From: Pirellulaceae bacterium
Lineage (GTDB): Bacteria > Planctomycetota > Planctomycetia > Pirellulales > Pirellulaceae
Assembly (NCBI GenBank): GCA_024102795.1
Contig: JAGFJK010000174.1
Span: 1-48,644, forward strand
Reading direction: 5' to 3'
DNA: 48,644 nt
Both the position numbers and the translations under genes were made by a program. The notes beneath the pieces were generated by a model. The model made no database searches, was not told the DNA's origin, and was given only the letters and a program-made list of their open reading frames with translations. This document shows positions 1-11,075 of this stretch, piece after piece. Position 1 is the first letter of the stretch. Each line of letters begins with the position of its first letter.

Positions 1-1781
1 AAAGGGGCATCCAGAAATCGTCACGCGCCAGCAGCAGGGCTTGCAGCCGATTGCCGTTGCAGTGCCTCAAGGCCTCCAGCAGTTCACCTTGCTCCACATG
101 GGGATTGCCGTGCAGCCACTGTTCGAATTGATCGACAACCAGCAAGAGTCGGCGGTCACTTGGCGCATCGTGGCCGCTGATCCAGCGACATGCTTCCTCG
201 ACCGACTCGCCTGGCGGCAGATCGGGAACTGCCTGCCGCAAACTTTTCAAGAGCCGCTGTTCGGTGCCTGTCGCCGTCGCTTCGACGACCACCGTGGTGA
301 ATTCATTGCCCAGCAAGGGCAAGATACCGGCTTTCACCAGCGACGACTTTCCCGAACCGGAAGGACCAATCAGCACTCCGATCTCCAGCGGCCGCAGCGA
401 GCCGGCGCCGGACAACTGCTGCCGCCAGAACGCGACGCTCGCCGGAATGCCCGCCGACGTACGAGGTCCGGGCAATAGTTCCAGAAAGAACTCCGCGTCG
501 GACTGGTCGAACGACCGCAGCCCCTTGGGAATCACCCGCAAGTTGCGGCGCTGCGCGGAGGGAACAGCCTGCGGACAGGTCTTCTCCAGATACAACAACA
601 AGTCTTCCGCCAGATCGTGCCCGGTCTGGTAACGTTCCTTCTTGCGCTTCTCCAGGCATCGCAAACAGATCTCCTCCAGACGCCGCGACAGGGCGGGGCA
701 AACGTGCCTGGGCGGACGCGGGTCGTGCTCCTGGATTTCGGCATACAGGTCGCGGTAGTAGGCGTCCCAGTCATCCGAGCGGAGTCGGGGCGGTGGACCT
801 CCAAAGGGCAGACGATCGGTCAGCAGGTGATACAGGATCACTCCCAGGCTCCAGATGTCCGACCGCCCGTCGATGGTTTCGGCCTGGCCGCGGACCTGTT
901 CCGGAGACATGTATGCCCGAGTTCCGGCGAATTCCCCCTTGCGCCGCCGCTGATCGTCTTCGTGCAGCGCCAGGCCGAAGTCGCCGACAAACGGCTGCCC
1001 CTGCATGTCGACCAGGATGTTGCCCGGCTTGAGATCGCGATGGATGTACAGATGCTCGTGAAGATAGGCCAAGGCGCGGGCCACGGGGATCAGCAAGGCG
1101 ACAATCTGCTCCGGCGTTGTCTGATGCAGCGCGCACCACTCGGCCAGATTCATCCCTTCGATATACTTCTGGACGATGAACAGCCGATCGCCGTCCTCCT
1201 CGATGCCATAGGTCTTCACCAGATGCGGATGTTCCAGGTTCGCGCCGGTAATGGCTTCCTGCTTGAACTCCCGGCGGCGTTCCGGCGAGGAGAGCAAGGT
1301 TGGGTGCAAGACCTTCAGGGCCACATCCCGATTGTGTTCCGGGTCGCGCGCCAGGTAGACGACACCAAATCCGCCCTTGCCCAGTTTCTTGTTGACGGAG
1401 TATTGGCCGAGCTGTGAGTTCACCGACAAAGGTTCTTCGGGGCCGTCATACGCTTCGGTGTCGGGCAGCCTTGCCTGCTGGGAAATGGCCGCCTGCCGCT
1501 CAAACGCCCGCTCGATTGCCGCCTGCCGCCGGGGAAATCGGCCCAAGTATTCCGTCTGAGCGGGCGCCTCGTTGTCGCGCCGGCGCATGTCGAGTTCGAC
1601 GGTCAGCAGCTCGTACAGCAATTGGTCTGGTGGCAGGTCGGCGTGTTTCGCCAAAACAGATTCGATGGTCGGTCGCGGATGGTCATTCCAGGCGTTCTCG
1701 AAAGCAGTGCAAATCTGATCGACTCGGACCAGTTGCGAGAAAGTCCAGTTACGCTGCGACCATTGCTTGTTCATACTCATT
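1..1781 (-). CDS. Serine/threonine protein kinase with nSTAND-type ATPase domain (3' end outside window)
   Basis: About 593 residues are visible, beginning MSMNKQ, and the frame runs off the left edge. A roughly 120-residue N-terminal region precedes a complete Hanks-type kinase domain: glycine loop GKGGFGVV (134-141), ALKV lysine K156, HRDLKPGN (247-254), DFG (267-269) and SPE in place of APE (292-294). After a linker comes a P-loop, GPSGSGKSS (472-480), and a Walker B-like LLLVVDQFE segment, the arrangement of kinase-nSTAND1 fusions; such proteins often continue into WD40 or other repeats, which would lie outside the window. Likely a cytosolic sensor or signalling kinase. It follows the giant RHS gene on the same strand after 206 bp; that gap holds nothing I can name. 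The start lacks a clear Shine-Dalgarno site; a second ATG lies two codons in. Confidence 0.88.
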
Positions 1782-1987
1782 GGAACACCACCGCAATCAG
1801 CGGCCCGCTCCCCCAAAGTTTCTGGTCGCAAGTGCGCGACCGCCGCGATTGGCGACTCCGCGGAAAATCCCTGAATATCCTACCGCATTGGGACCGCTCG
1901 CGAAACCGAAACGGCACCGGCGTATGTGATGCCAGCTCTGCCAAGGTTCCATGCGGATTCATCAGCGCGCAGCTTGAACGATCCCGC

Positions 1988-4900
1988 TCAAATGTCGCCC
2001 ACGATCCGCCGCATTTCGGCAAAGGCCACATCGCGAAGGTCGCGCCCGACGCTGGCCGCCGGCGCCGACACCCGGCAGTAGTTAGTCGCGTTCAGCAACT
2101 CGCCGCCGTGGTTGATCCCGAACTTCAACACCTCGCCCCCGGCCTGCGCCGAGGCCGAAACGCCGAAGTAGCTCAGCCGAATCAGCACTTTCTGCACCTT
2201 GGCCGCATACACGCCCACCTTCAGCGCTCGGTACAGCACCAGCAGCGAACCGCCCACGACGGGAGCGAACGGCGTGATCAGACCCAGAATCGCGTCTCCG
2301 GCGTCGATGCGGAACTTATACGGAATGGGGATCGTGATCGGAGTACCGATATCGATGTCCACCGGAGGTATGTACCAGGTGTTCTTCACCTGGCCCGTGT
2401 CGCACAACTCCTCGCAACGGATCTTGAAACGAACCGTCGTGCCAAACAGCAGATTCAGCTTCAACACCGTGAACCTGGGCGGCCAGAGTTCCCACAGTTC
2501 CTCTTGTTCGAGCGTGACGGCCTCGATCCCATTGAAAGTGAACTGGCCGAATGAAATCGTCTCCCACTTGCCCTTGATCACCTCCCGGCCCGTGGGATCG
2601 CTCAATCCGACCGGATCGTTGCGCATGCCGAGGAACGGATTGGGGTCCGTTGGTCGCACGCCCAACCCGTCTTCACCCAGGAACCGGCCAGTGGCCGGAT
2701 CGTAATAGCGGTCGCGGTAGTAGTACAGCCCCACCGATTCGTCAAACTCGCGGCCGGCCAGTCCGAGCGTCGTGCCGCGGGCGGGATCGCTCTGGAACAC
2801 CACGTTGCCAAACGCATCGTAACGGATATGGTTCAGAACATTGCCCGAGCTGTCCACCAGGTCGCGGACCGTTCTGAGATGGTCGTGCAGGTGCCAGGTC
2901 ACGCCGTGCGCCGCGGACTCCTCGGCCCAGACATGGTCCACACCCGGACCATGAAAGTATCGCCGCGACAGTTCCGTGGGCGCCGGCCCCGCTCCGTCCA
3001 TGTCCTCGAATTCCAGGGCCAACGTGTGCCGATCGTAAACGTAAAACAAGATCTTCCCCGGCTCGGCCTCGGTCGGGTCGGAGTCCACGGCCTGGGCGAT
3101 GCGGCGATCGAGGCCGTCGTACCGATAGTCCACTCGAAGCACTTCGACGCCCGCCGCCGACCGGTCGACTACCGAAACCAGGCGCTGCCGGTAGTCCCAG
3201 TGAAATTCCCGCATTTCATTCGTGGCGATGCGCGTCCGCCGGATCAGGTTGCCGTCGTCGTCATACTGATAGGTGAATGTTCCGTCGTCTTCCAGCCGAT
3301 TGCCCTGGGAGTACATCGACGACTGCCCGTTGCTGGCCGTGCGGTTCCCGGTGGCGTCGTAGGCGTAGACTGCGTTGTCCCCCACGCTCGACGTGGCACT
3401 CGTCAATTGCCTGGCATCGTCGAACGCATAATCACGGCGACCGTCCATGTCGTCGATGCGCGTGATCCACCCGTTGGCATCGTACTGGATGTGGTGGAAC
3501 GCCAACGTGTTCAATCCCTGCCGGTGCTCGATCCGCGCGACGCGCGCCAGTGCGTCGTACTGCAGCACGGTTTCGGGCGCAGCGGTCGTGCCAAGATGTC
3601 GCCGCAAGCGAACCAGGTCGCCCCGCGGGTCGTACTCCACGTCAACCTGCTTGTCGGCGATGCCCGGCCCTTGTTGCCGGCTGCTGGTCAGTTGACGCCT
3701 GGCATCGTAGTCATTCTGCGTGACGGCGGCGGCGATCGAGTCGATGGTTTCCTCGATCCGAGTCAGATTCCCCAACAGATCGTAGCGGTAATCGTAAACG
3801 ACTCGCGGCGCCCCGGCGGAAGCGTGGTTGTCCACATGGACCACCCGGTTCAAGTCGTCGTACTGAAACGATAGCGCTGAGTCGATGCCGGACACATCGA
3901 GCAAATTGCCCACCGCGTCGTACTGGTATGTGTACTCCTGGTCCGCCCCGATCCAGTCCTCGCCGACCAGCCGGTGCAGGGCATCGTACTGGTACTCGGT
4001 GCGCCGTCCCTGGCGGTCCGTCTGCGCCACCAGGTTGCCCTGGCCGTCAAACTCCCGCTCGGTCGCGTTGCCCCGGGCGTCGGTGACCTGTGTGGCCCGG
4101 TTCAAGGCGTCGTACAGGTAAGTCGTCGCGTTTCCGGCGTTGTCGATCAACTGTTCCAGGTTGCCCACGGCGTCATAGCGCAGCGTCGTGGTGCGCCCCA
4201 GGGGATCGGTTCTCGCGATCAACCGGTCACGCTCGTCATACTCCAACAAACTGACCCTGCCGCTCAGATCGGTCTCGCGGATCAGGTTGCCCTGCTGGTC
4301 GTATTCCATCAGGGCCGAGTTTCCAGCCGGATCCGTCATGCGCACGACGCGGTTCAAGTCGTCGAATTCGAAGACCACGTCGTTTCCCAACTGGTCGCGG
4401 GTTTGAATCAAATTGTCCACCGGGTCGTAGGCCAGTTGGATTTCGGCTCCCAGTTCGTCCGCCTGGCGAATCACTCGACCGCGGGCGTCGTAAAAGATGC
4501 GCTGCGTGTTGCCCAGCGGGTCCGTGATCGCCGTGATCCGATTGTCCAGATCGTAACTGAAGGCCGTCCGCCCGCCGTCGGGCGCGGTGCTGTCGGCGAG
4601 TCGATTGCGGCCGTCGTAGCGGAAACGCGTTTCCCGGTTGAGCGGGTCGCGCACCAGGATGATATTGCCCGCGGCATCCCGCTCGAACTCGGTCACTCCT
4701 CCCAGGGCATCCGTCTGGCGGGTCAGCCGGTTCAGCGCGTCGTATTCGTACCGCGTCACGTTCCCCAAGGCGTCGGTCCACGAGATCTGATTTCCGGCCG
4801 CGTCGTACGCGTAACGCTCCACGGGGGCCGCCAGCGGGCCTGGGCCGTCCGGATCCGCGTGCCGGATTTCCACCAGGCGGTTCCTGCCGTCGTATTGAAA

Positions 4901-7900
4901 CTCGGTTCGGTTCCCATGGGCGTCGATAGTCGCCGAGCGGTTGCCGGCCGCGTCATACTCCAAGTGCAGATCCGCTTCGGCGGGCGTTCCCACAGCGAAT
5001 ACGGTGCGAGTAACCCGTCCCAGGACGTCGTACGTGAATTGCGTTACCCGTCCCAACGGATCCGTCATGGTTTCCAACTGACCGGTTGCCGTGTAGGTGA
5101 ACCGGGTGACGACATCGTCATCGCCACCCAGTTCGCCCACGACGCGCGTCTCGGAAAGCAGATGGCCGTTATCCGGATCGATTTCGAACAACGTCGTCCG
5201 TCCCAGTTCGTCCACCACGCTGGTTTGCTGGTTGAACGCCGGTTCGTAGGTAAACACCCGCTGTCCCGTGCCTGGAGGTCCCACGGTGAGAGCCGCCAAC
5301 TGGTTCAGGCGAATCTCCAGCAAGTCGTTGCCGGACTTGCTGGCCGCCAGGTCGCGGCGCGAATCATGATTGAAGTCCGCGAACAGGAAGTCGGCGACCG
5401 CCGTACCGACCTGGAACCCTTGTGGCTGGCCGAAGCCACCCGTGCCATCGGCCAGCCCCACCAGGTACAGACCCTGGTCGGTGACCATCCCGATCAGGTC
5501 GTTCGCGCCGTCGGCATTCACGTCGACCATCCGCAGGCGCAAGTCGAAGTCGTCGATCGGCAGCAGCGGCGGGCTGGCCATGAATCCTCCCTGGCCGTCG
5601 CCTACAAAGGCCCTGGCGCGTCCGGAGGCGTTGGCCACGAAGTCCGCGAAGGAGTCGCCGTTCAGGTCGGCGACGACGAGGGAGCGAAAGTACTGCTGCC
5701 CCAGATTCAGATCGATGCGGGCGCCGAACCCGCCCTGGCCGTCACCGGGGAAGATCCGCAAGGCCTCGCCGCCGGCCGGATCAAAGCTCGCGGTAACGAT
5801 ATCCAGAACGCCGTCGCCCGTCAGATCGCCGACATCCAGCGTACGGATGTTCGCTTGAACGACGGTTGCATCCAGCATCAGCAGATCGCTCAAGTCTCCG
5901 CCGCCATCGTTGCGAAACACTCGAATCCGGCCATCGCTCACGTGGGACAGAATCACGTCCTGGTCACCGTCGTTGTCGATATCCACGGCCAGCAGTTGCA
6001 CCTCGCGCAGCGTGCTTGGGAACGGCATCGCATTGTGGTCCCGGAGCTTGACAAAGTTGCCGTCGCCGTCATTCAGCCAGGTACTGACCGTCTGGAAGGA
6101 ATCCGCGGCGACCAGGTCCAGGTCCTGGTCACCGTCCAGGTCGATCAGGATCGCGTCCTGCGGACTGATCGCTCCCGTGGCCGCCAGGTCGCGCCGCTCC
6201 GGAAATTGCCCCGTCCCTCCACCCAACAGAAAGCTGACGTTGCGCGCGCCGGCGTTGACGACCAGCAGATCCAGCTCGCCGTCGCCGTCCACGTCGCCGA
6301 CGTCAAGCTGCGTGGGGAAATCGCCGGTCGGCACGGATGACCGGGCGCCGAACGATCCGTCGCCGTTGTTCAAGTGCATTCCCAGGTAGTTATCGGTCGC
6401 CCCGGTGACCAGGTCCGGCAGCCCATCCCCGTTGATGTCGCTGGTCGTCAGGCGAGAATAGAACGCGGAAAATGCCACGTTCAGATCGGCCTGCCGGACG
6501 AAGGTCCCATCCTGGCTTCCCAACAGGACGGAAACTACACTCGGAAAGATCGAGCGGGTCACGATGTCCGCGAACTGGTCGCCGTTGACGTCTTGCACCA
6601 CAATTCCTTCCGGTGCGATGCCGCTGGCCAGCGTTACCGGCGCAGCAAATCCCTGGTCGATGCCCTCCAGCCACCGCAGGCCGTTGTCTCCGCCCGTGAG
6701 AATATCCATTCGCTGGTCACGATTCAGATCGAACAGCACCACGCTGTTAGCCGGGTGCTGGTCCCGGATCAACTCCACCGCCAGGCTGCCCGTGCCGTCG
6801 TTGCGCAGCAGAAACAGTTTGTGATCGTCCACCGTGTTCTGGAAATTGGTGGAAGCCACGACGTCCAGGTCGTCGTCGCCATCGACGTCGGCCACGGCAA
6901 GATCCAGGGCGCGCTGCCCCAGGTTGTAGTCCGTGCGAGCCAGAAAGCCGCCGCTGCCGTCACCCGGATGAACCGAGACGCTCCGAGCGTTGCTGTTGGC
7001 GGTAATCGCATCCACGGTCCCGTCATTGTCCAAGTCGGCCAGCACCACTCGGACCGGTCCGAGGGCGCTATCCAGCAGTTGAGGCTCGGAGAACCCGCCG
7101 CTGCCGTCGCCCAGCAACACGGCCAGCCGATTGCTCGAGTCGCCTCCCACCACCACGATGTCCAATTGCTGATCGCCGTTCAAGTCGGCCAGCGCCAGGC
7201 CTTGGGCGTTGATGAGTCCGAAGCCGGCGGAGTTGGTCAGCGGCACGGCGATCGCGGGCTGAAAGCCCCGTTCGTCGGCCAGGAACACATCCAGCACAAA
7301 CTCGGTTCCATTGGCCACTACCAGATCATCCCGCTGGTCGCCGTTCACGTCCGCTCGCACGACGTCGCTGGGACGCCCGCTGGGAAACAGCAGGGGATCC
7401 TTGAACAAGTCGGCAAAGCCGCTGATGACACCGGCCGACAGTTCGTCACTGACGGTGAGCATGTTTCCGCGGTCATCGTAGGTGTAACGCACCGTGTGGC
7501 CGCGGCCGTCCGTCCGCGCCTGCACCTGGTTTCGCTCGTTCAACTGAACCGCTGGCAATCGGCCCACCGCATCGCGGGCCGCGATCGATTGCCCGGCGGC
7601 GTCGATCGTGTTTCGCACCACACGGCCGTTCGGGTCGGCGTAAAACGCGCTGGGCTCGCCCAGATCCAAGGTCGCGGCGGACTGCACGGGGTCGAGCGTC
7701 TCGTCGGGCCGGTAAAGCCCCTGCGTCAGATTGGCCTGGTACCTCGCGACACCACCATCCGCCTGGACCACCTCTGTGACTCGCCCGGCGTGATCGTAGC
7801 GGACTCGCTCGACGAAACCCCGCGCCGTCGTCTCGCTGGTCATCCTGTGGGCATCGTCGTAGCCGAATGACCGGACGCTGCCGTCTGGATCGGTGATTGC

Positions 7901-10900
7901 GACCAGGTTCCCCGCGGTGTCGTAGGCGAACGTGGTCTGGCGGTTCGCCGGATCAGCGATGGACGCCAAACGGCCGTCGGTGTAGGCCAGTTGCGTCATC
8001 AGTCCCGCGGGGTCAACGATGCCCATCATCAGGCCGTCGGGCGAATACTCGTAGCGCGTCAAACGGTTGTCGGGTTCGAGCGTACTGGCCAGCAGGTTGG
8101 CCTGGTTGAACTGATGCACCGTTCCGGTCTTCGTGGCCCGCTGGTACGTTCCATCGGGCAGCTTCCGCAGCGTGCTGAAGTCGCCGGGTGGCGAGATGTA
8201 CTGGTCCGATCCGTCGGCGGGAGGTTCAAACAGCAGCTCGCCGCCCGTTCCGTCGATCAGCAGCAACGAACCATCCGGGTTGGGCACGATCTGCTGCCAG
8301 GCGCTCAAGCTCCAGCCGCTGCCGAACGGGCTGTCAACCAGGTTGACCAGCAGGAGGTCGTCCGTCTGATCGCCGAAGATCCCGACGTAGCGCCCCGTAT
8401 CCGGCGAGAAGGCCGTGAAACCCCGGGTCAGCGTGAAATGGTATCGGCCACTCGGCTGGCCGCGCAGATCGACTTGAAGTCCCGCATCGACTTGCGAAGG
8501 CACGTCGGGAATGTCCCAGAAATGTGCGCCGGTGGGCAGACCAGGCAGGGCAAGGTTGTTACCGGGAACCTGGTAGCTGAAGCTGCCGCGACGGACGACC
8601 AGCCGGGCGGTCAAGCGCACGTTCTCCGGCACGCCGAAGATGGCCGCCGACACCTGTTCGAAGCCCAACCGCACGATCGGCCTGGTGTCGACGCGTTGCG
8701 AATCGTAATGCAGCGAGAGTCCGCGCTGCTGACCCTGCGAGAAATAGGGCACCAGGTCGTGCCGCTCCGAGAGCGTTCCCTTCTGCGCATTGACGGACGA
8801 GCCGCCAGGGTACTCCGTCTCGCACTCGTCGCAATCATCATCGGGATTCGGCGCTCCCGGGCCTCCCGGGCCTCCCGGGCCGCCATCGTCACCACCTCCT
8901 CCATCCGGCAGCGTGGGGGTGACAAAATGCCAACTGCTGTTGCGAATCCCGCCCTCGATTGTTTCCACCAGGGAGCCATCCGCACTGACCACGGCCAGGC
9001 CCACGATGTCGAACTGTCCCGTGTGCGGATTGATCGACCACAGATCCATGGCCAGACCCGGCGCCCAGCCCGCACGGTTGGGCAGCGTCAGCGGAGCGGG
9101 TTCGGTAAACACCAGCTCGCCGGGTTGAATCGTAATCACCAGATCCGGCAGCAGATTGGGTGGCAAGGCCGCGGGAGTCCTTTCGGCCGGCACCTCGGTG
9201 ATGTGCACCAGGCCGTCGAAGGGAGTGCCGTCCTGATGCTGGATTGTCCCCTGGGCGATCAATACCTGGGCCCCCGGGATCGCGGCCGTATCGACGATCG
9301 TGTCGTCGTCCGGGTTGATCGGCACCGCGTTGGCCACGTCGAGAATCGGCAGGTAGATCGGACGAGGAATGATGTTATCGACACCCGCAAAGACCTCGTG
9401 TTCCAGGACCAGTGGAATCTTCTCGGCGATGAACGGATAGACGTCGCTGCCCGGCAGCAGTTCGCCATGCACCAGCAGCGTGTCGCTGGGCAAGGGATCG
9501 GTACCGAAGTACAGCAGGAACTCGCCAAACTCATTCGTCGTCGTGGCCACGTCGCCAACCGCCACGGGAACGCCTTCCAGCGGCTGTTCGTCCACGTTCA
9601 ACACCTGGCCCGAGAGCCACGTTTCGCCGGCGGGATCGGTCGTCACTTCAAGCGTCAAGTCTTGGGTGACCACGGACATGCCGTCGCTGACGGCAACCTG
9701 AAACTGGTACATCCCTTCGTCTTCGGGACGCGGAGTGAACTGCAGGCGGCCATCGGAAAACAGTTGTCCCGGTGGCAGGTCCGCGGCACCCTGAATCATG
9801 TAGGTTAAGGAATCCCCGTCCGGGTCCGTGGCGATCAGGTCGATCTGTAAGCGGGCCCCGGCCGCGACGCTCAAGGGTCCCACTTCGTCCAACACGGGCG
9901 GCAGGTTGTCGGGACCTTGAAACAACTGCGCGCGGACGGGAAACCTGACTTGGGAAGGATTGGAAAACTGCACGGCAACGGCATCCGATAGCTGGTCGGT
10001 GGCCAACCCGTCGCGGCCAAGGGCACTCTGTAAACCGACGTAGGGCTCACCCGCCACAGTGCCCGATGGATTGATCAACTGCACGTTCGGTGGCAGGTCC
10101 TCGAACAGGACGCCAAGATTGCGCTGCAGTCGCGGGCCTGAATTCACGACACGCAGGTCGGCCGCGTAAGTGCCCGAGCGCGAGTCGAAGCGCACGTTTT
10201 CGAACCGCAAGGTCGCCTGGTCTTCCGTCAAGAAGCGGTCGAATGGCACTTCGTCGCCAGCGGGCTGGACGCCGCCCCATCGCGGCCAGACGGGCGGTGC
10301 CGGACGACTGGCGTCGATCACGTTGCTGAGCGGTTGGACCGTGACGGTCGATCCCAGGTCGGAGTCGTGATTGAGCAGTTGAAACAGCAGCCGTGCTTCG
10401 CGCTGCTCGCCCATGCCGGTCAGGTCGATTTCGACAAACCGGCCATCAAAGGATACCAATCCCGGCCGGAATTCCGCTCCGCCGGCGTCCAAGGTGAAAA
10501 CCGCCCCGTCCGCGCCATCGCTGGCCAGCAGCCTGGTGCTGGGATCGTCCACGGCCACGATATACACGGCAAACAGATCCTCGAGCGGCCCACTCTGGTC
10601 CTCGGTGTCAAACCGCGCGTCCAGCTCGAACCGATACGTTCGGCTTCCCTCGGTCTGCCCCAAGCCGATGACCACGGACCGTTCCGTGGCTAGTCCCGCG
10701 CCTTCCCTCAAAGTGTATGGACTGACGCGACCCGCGTTGATGGCGTTGATGACCGTCAGTACGTCCAGCGGTTCAAGGCGGTCGTTTCCCGTAACGTCGT
10801 AATACGGTTGCCGGGAATCCACGGGCCGTTCTCCCAAGGGGCCGGCGCCCTGGGAGTTGATCCGATTGATCGGCAGCAGCACGTCGATGGGCGAGACGAT

Positions 10901-11023
10901 CCGGTCGCCGCTGACGTCCAGGCTGTCCACCGGATTCCGCCAATCCGCGGCCAGCAGCAGACGAGGCTCCAGCGGTTCGATGGCCGGCAGCCGCAAACGA
11001 GCGAGGCGAAGCCTGCGGGACAT
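1988..11023 (-). CDS. Giant LEPR-XLL / dockerin-like / RHS protein with inserted FG-GAP block
   Basis: A 3,011-residue cell-surface or secreted protein. Residues 18-25 read LEPRLLLA, the planctomycete LEPR-XLL sorting-type motif. Two dockerin-like calcium repeats follow (about 28-60 and 75-102). An Ig/cadherin-like domain lies near 380-470 and a carboxypeptidase-regulatory-like domain near 475-520, then a Gly/Asp-rich linker near 715-740. RHS/YD repeats start near 745, are interrupted at about 1210-1910 by 14 FG-GAP/VCBS repeats, and resume to about 2690. The RHS core (GLYYYRDRYYDPATGRFLG) lies near 2780, followed by a 200-residue unique tail. The frame stays open up to 11104, but the ATG at 11023 follows GGGAGG at good spacing, and a promoter covers the upstream candidate. 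The function of the tail is unknown. Confidence 0.93.
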   Translation of the reverse strand: MSRRLRLARLRLPAIEPLEPRLLLAADWRNPVDSLDVSGDRIVSPIDVLLPINRINSQGAGPLGERPVDSRQPYYDVTGNDRLEPLDVLTVINAINAGRVSPYTLREGAGLATERSVVIGLGQTEGSRTYRFELDARFDTEDQSGPLEDLFAVYIVAVDDPSTRLLASDGADGAVFTLDAGGAEFRPGLVSFDGRFVEIDLTGMGEQREARLLFQLLNHDSDLGSTVTVQPLSNVIDASRPAPPVWPRWGGVQPAGDEVPFDRFLTEDQATLRFENVRFDSRSGTYAADLRVVNSGPRLQRNLGVLFEDLPPNVQLINPSGTVAGEPYVGLQSALGRDGLATDQLSDAVAVQFSNPSQVRFPVRAQLFQGPDNLPPVLDEVGPLSVAAGARLQIDLIATDPDGDSLTYMIQGAADLPPGQLFSDGRLQFTPRPEDEGMYQFQVAVSDGMSVVTQDLTLEVTTDPAGETWLSGQVLNVDEQPLEGVPVAVGDVATTTNEFGEFLLYFGTDPLPSDTLLVHGELLPGSDVYPFIAEKIPLVLEHEVFAGVDNIIPRPIYLPILDVANAVPINPDDDTIVDTAAIPGAQVLIAQGTIQHQDGTPFDGLVHITEVPAERTPAALPPNLLPDLVITIQPGELVFTEPAPLTLPNRAGWAPGLAMDLWSINPHTGQFDIVGLAVVSADGSLVETIEGGIRNSSWHFVTPTLPDGGGGDDGGPGGPGGPGAPNPDDDCDECETEYPGGSSVNAQKGTLSERHDLVPYFSQGQQRGLSLHYDSQRVDTRPIVRLGFEQVSAAIFGVPENVRLTARLVVRRGSFSYQVPGNNLALPGLPTGAHFWDIPDVPSQVDAGLQVDLRGQPSGRYHFTLTRGFTAFSPDTGRYVGIFGDQTDDLLLVNLVDSPFGSGWSLSAWQQIVPNPDGSLLLIDGTGGELLFEPPADGSDQYISPPGDFSTLRKLPDGTYQRATKTGTVHQFNQANLLASTLEPDNRLTRYEYSPDGLMMGIVDPAGLMTQLAYTDGRLASIADPANRQTTFAYDTAGNLVAITDPDGSVRSFGYDDAHRMTSETTARGFVERVRYDHAGRVTEVVQADGGVARYQANLTQGLYRPDETLDPVQSAATLDLGEPSAFYADPNGRVVRNTIDAAGQSIAARDAVGRLPAVQLNERNQVQARTDGRGHTVRYTYDDRGNMLTVSDELSAGVISGFADLFKDPLLFPSGRPSDVVRADVNGDQRDDLVVANGTEFVLDVFLADERGFQPAIAVPLTNSAGFGLINAQGLALADLNGDQQLDIVVVGGDSSNRLAVLLGDGSGGFSEPQLLDSALGPVRVVLADLDNDGTVDAITANSNARSVSVHPGDGSGGFLARTDYNLGQRALDLAVADVDGDDDLDVVASTNFQNTVDDHKLFLLRNDGTGSLAVELIRDQHPANSVVLFDLNRDQRMDILTGGDNGLRWLEGIDQGFAAPVTLASGIAPEGIVVQDVNGDQFADIVTRSIFPSVVSVLLGSQDGTFVRQADLNVAFSAFYSRLTTSDINGDGLPDLVTGATDNYLGMHLNNGDGSFGARSSVPTGDFPTQLDVGDVDGDGELDLLVVNAGARNVSFLLGGGTGQFPERRDLAATGAISPQDAILIDLDGDQDLDLVAADSFQTVSTWLNDGDGNFVKLRDHNAMPFPSTLREVQLLAVDIDNDGDQDVILSHVSDGRIRVFRNDGGGDLSDLLMLDATVVQANIRTLDVGDLTGDGVLDIVTASFDPAGGEALRIFPGDGQGGFGARIDLNLGQQYFRSLVVADLNGDSFADFVANASGRARAFVGDGQGGFMASPPLLPIDDFDLRLRMVDVNADGANDLIGMVTDQGLYLVGLADGTGGFGQPQGFQVGTAVADFLFADFNHDSRRDLAASKSGNDLLEIRLNQLAALTVGPPGTGQRVFTYEPAFNQQTSVVDELGRTTLFEIDPDNGHLLSETRVVGELGGDDDVVTRFTYTATGQLETMTDPLGRVTQFTYDVLGRVTRTVFAVGTPAEADLHLEYDAAGNRSATIDAHGNRTEFQYDGRNRLVEIRHADPDGPGPLAAPVERYAYDAAGNQISWTDALGNVTRYEYDALNRLTRQTDALGGVTEFERDAAGNIILVRDPLNRETRFRYDGRNRLADSTAPDGGRTAFSYDLDNRITAITDPLGNTQRIFYDARGRVIRQADELGAEIQLAYDPVDNLIQTRDQLGNDVVFEFDDLNRVVRMTDPAGNSALMEYDQQGNLIRETDLSGRVSLLEYDERDRLIARTDPLGRTTTLRYDAVGNLEQLIDNAGNATTYLYDALNRATQVTDARGNATEREFDGQGNLVAQTDRQGRRTEYQYDALHRLVGEDWIGADQEYTYQYDAVGNLLDVSGIDSALSFQYDDLNRVVHVDNHASAGAPRVVYDYRYDLLGNLTRIEETIDSIAAAVTQNDYDARRQLTSSRQQGPGIADKQVDVEYDPRGDLVRLRRHLGTTAAPETVLQYDALARVARIEHRQGLNTLAFHHIQYDANGWITRIDDMDGRRDYAFDDARQLTSATSSVGDNAVYAYDATGNRTASNGQSSMYSQGNRLEDDGTFTYQYDDDGNLIRRTRIATNEMREFHWDYRQRLVSVVDRSAAGVEVLRVDYRYDGLDRRIAQAVDSDPTEAEPGKILFYVYDRHTLALEFEDMDGAGPAPTELSRRYFHGPGVDHVWAEESAAHGVTWHLHDHLRTVRDLVDSSGNVLNHIRYDAFGNVVFQSDPARGTTLGLAGREFDESVGLYYYRDRYYDPATGRFLGEDGLGVRPTDPNPFLGMRNDPVGLSDPTGREVIKGKWETISFGQFTFNGIEAVTLEQEELWELWPPRFTVLKLNLLFGTTVRFKIRCEELCDTGQVKNTWYIPPVDIDIGTPITIPIPYKFRIDAGDAILGLITPFAPVVGGSLLVLYRALKVGVYAAKVQKVLIRLSYFGVSASAQAGGEVLKFGINHGGELLNATNYCRVSAPAASVGRDLRDVAFAEMRRIVGDI

Positions 11024-11075
11024 GCGCGCGGTCCCTCCCTGAACAGGTTGAGAGATTCTCGGAGAAAGGTCCCAC

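Noticed and set aside
3974-9808. Long plus-strand frames (3974-6340 and 7991-9808) opposite the giant RHS gene
   Set aside because: Antisense shadows; the minus frame has unbroken RHS and FG-GAP motifs, while the plus translations show no domain.
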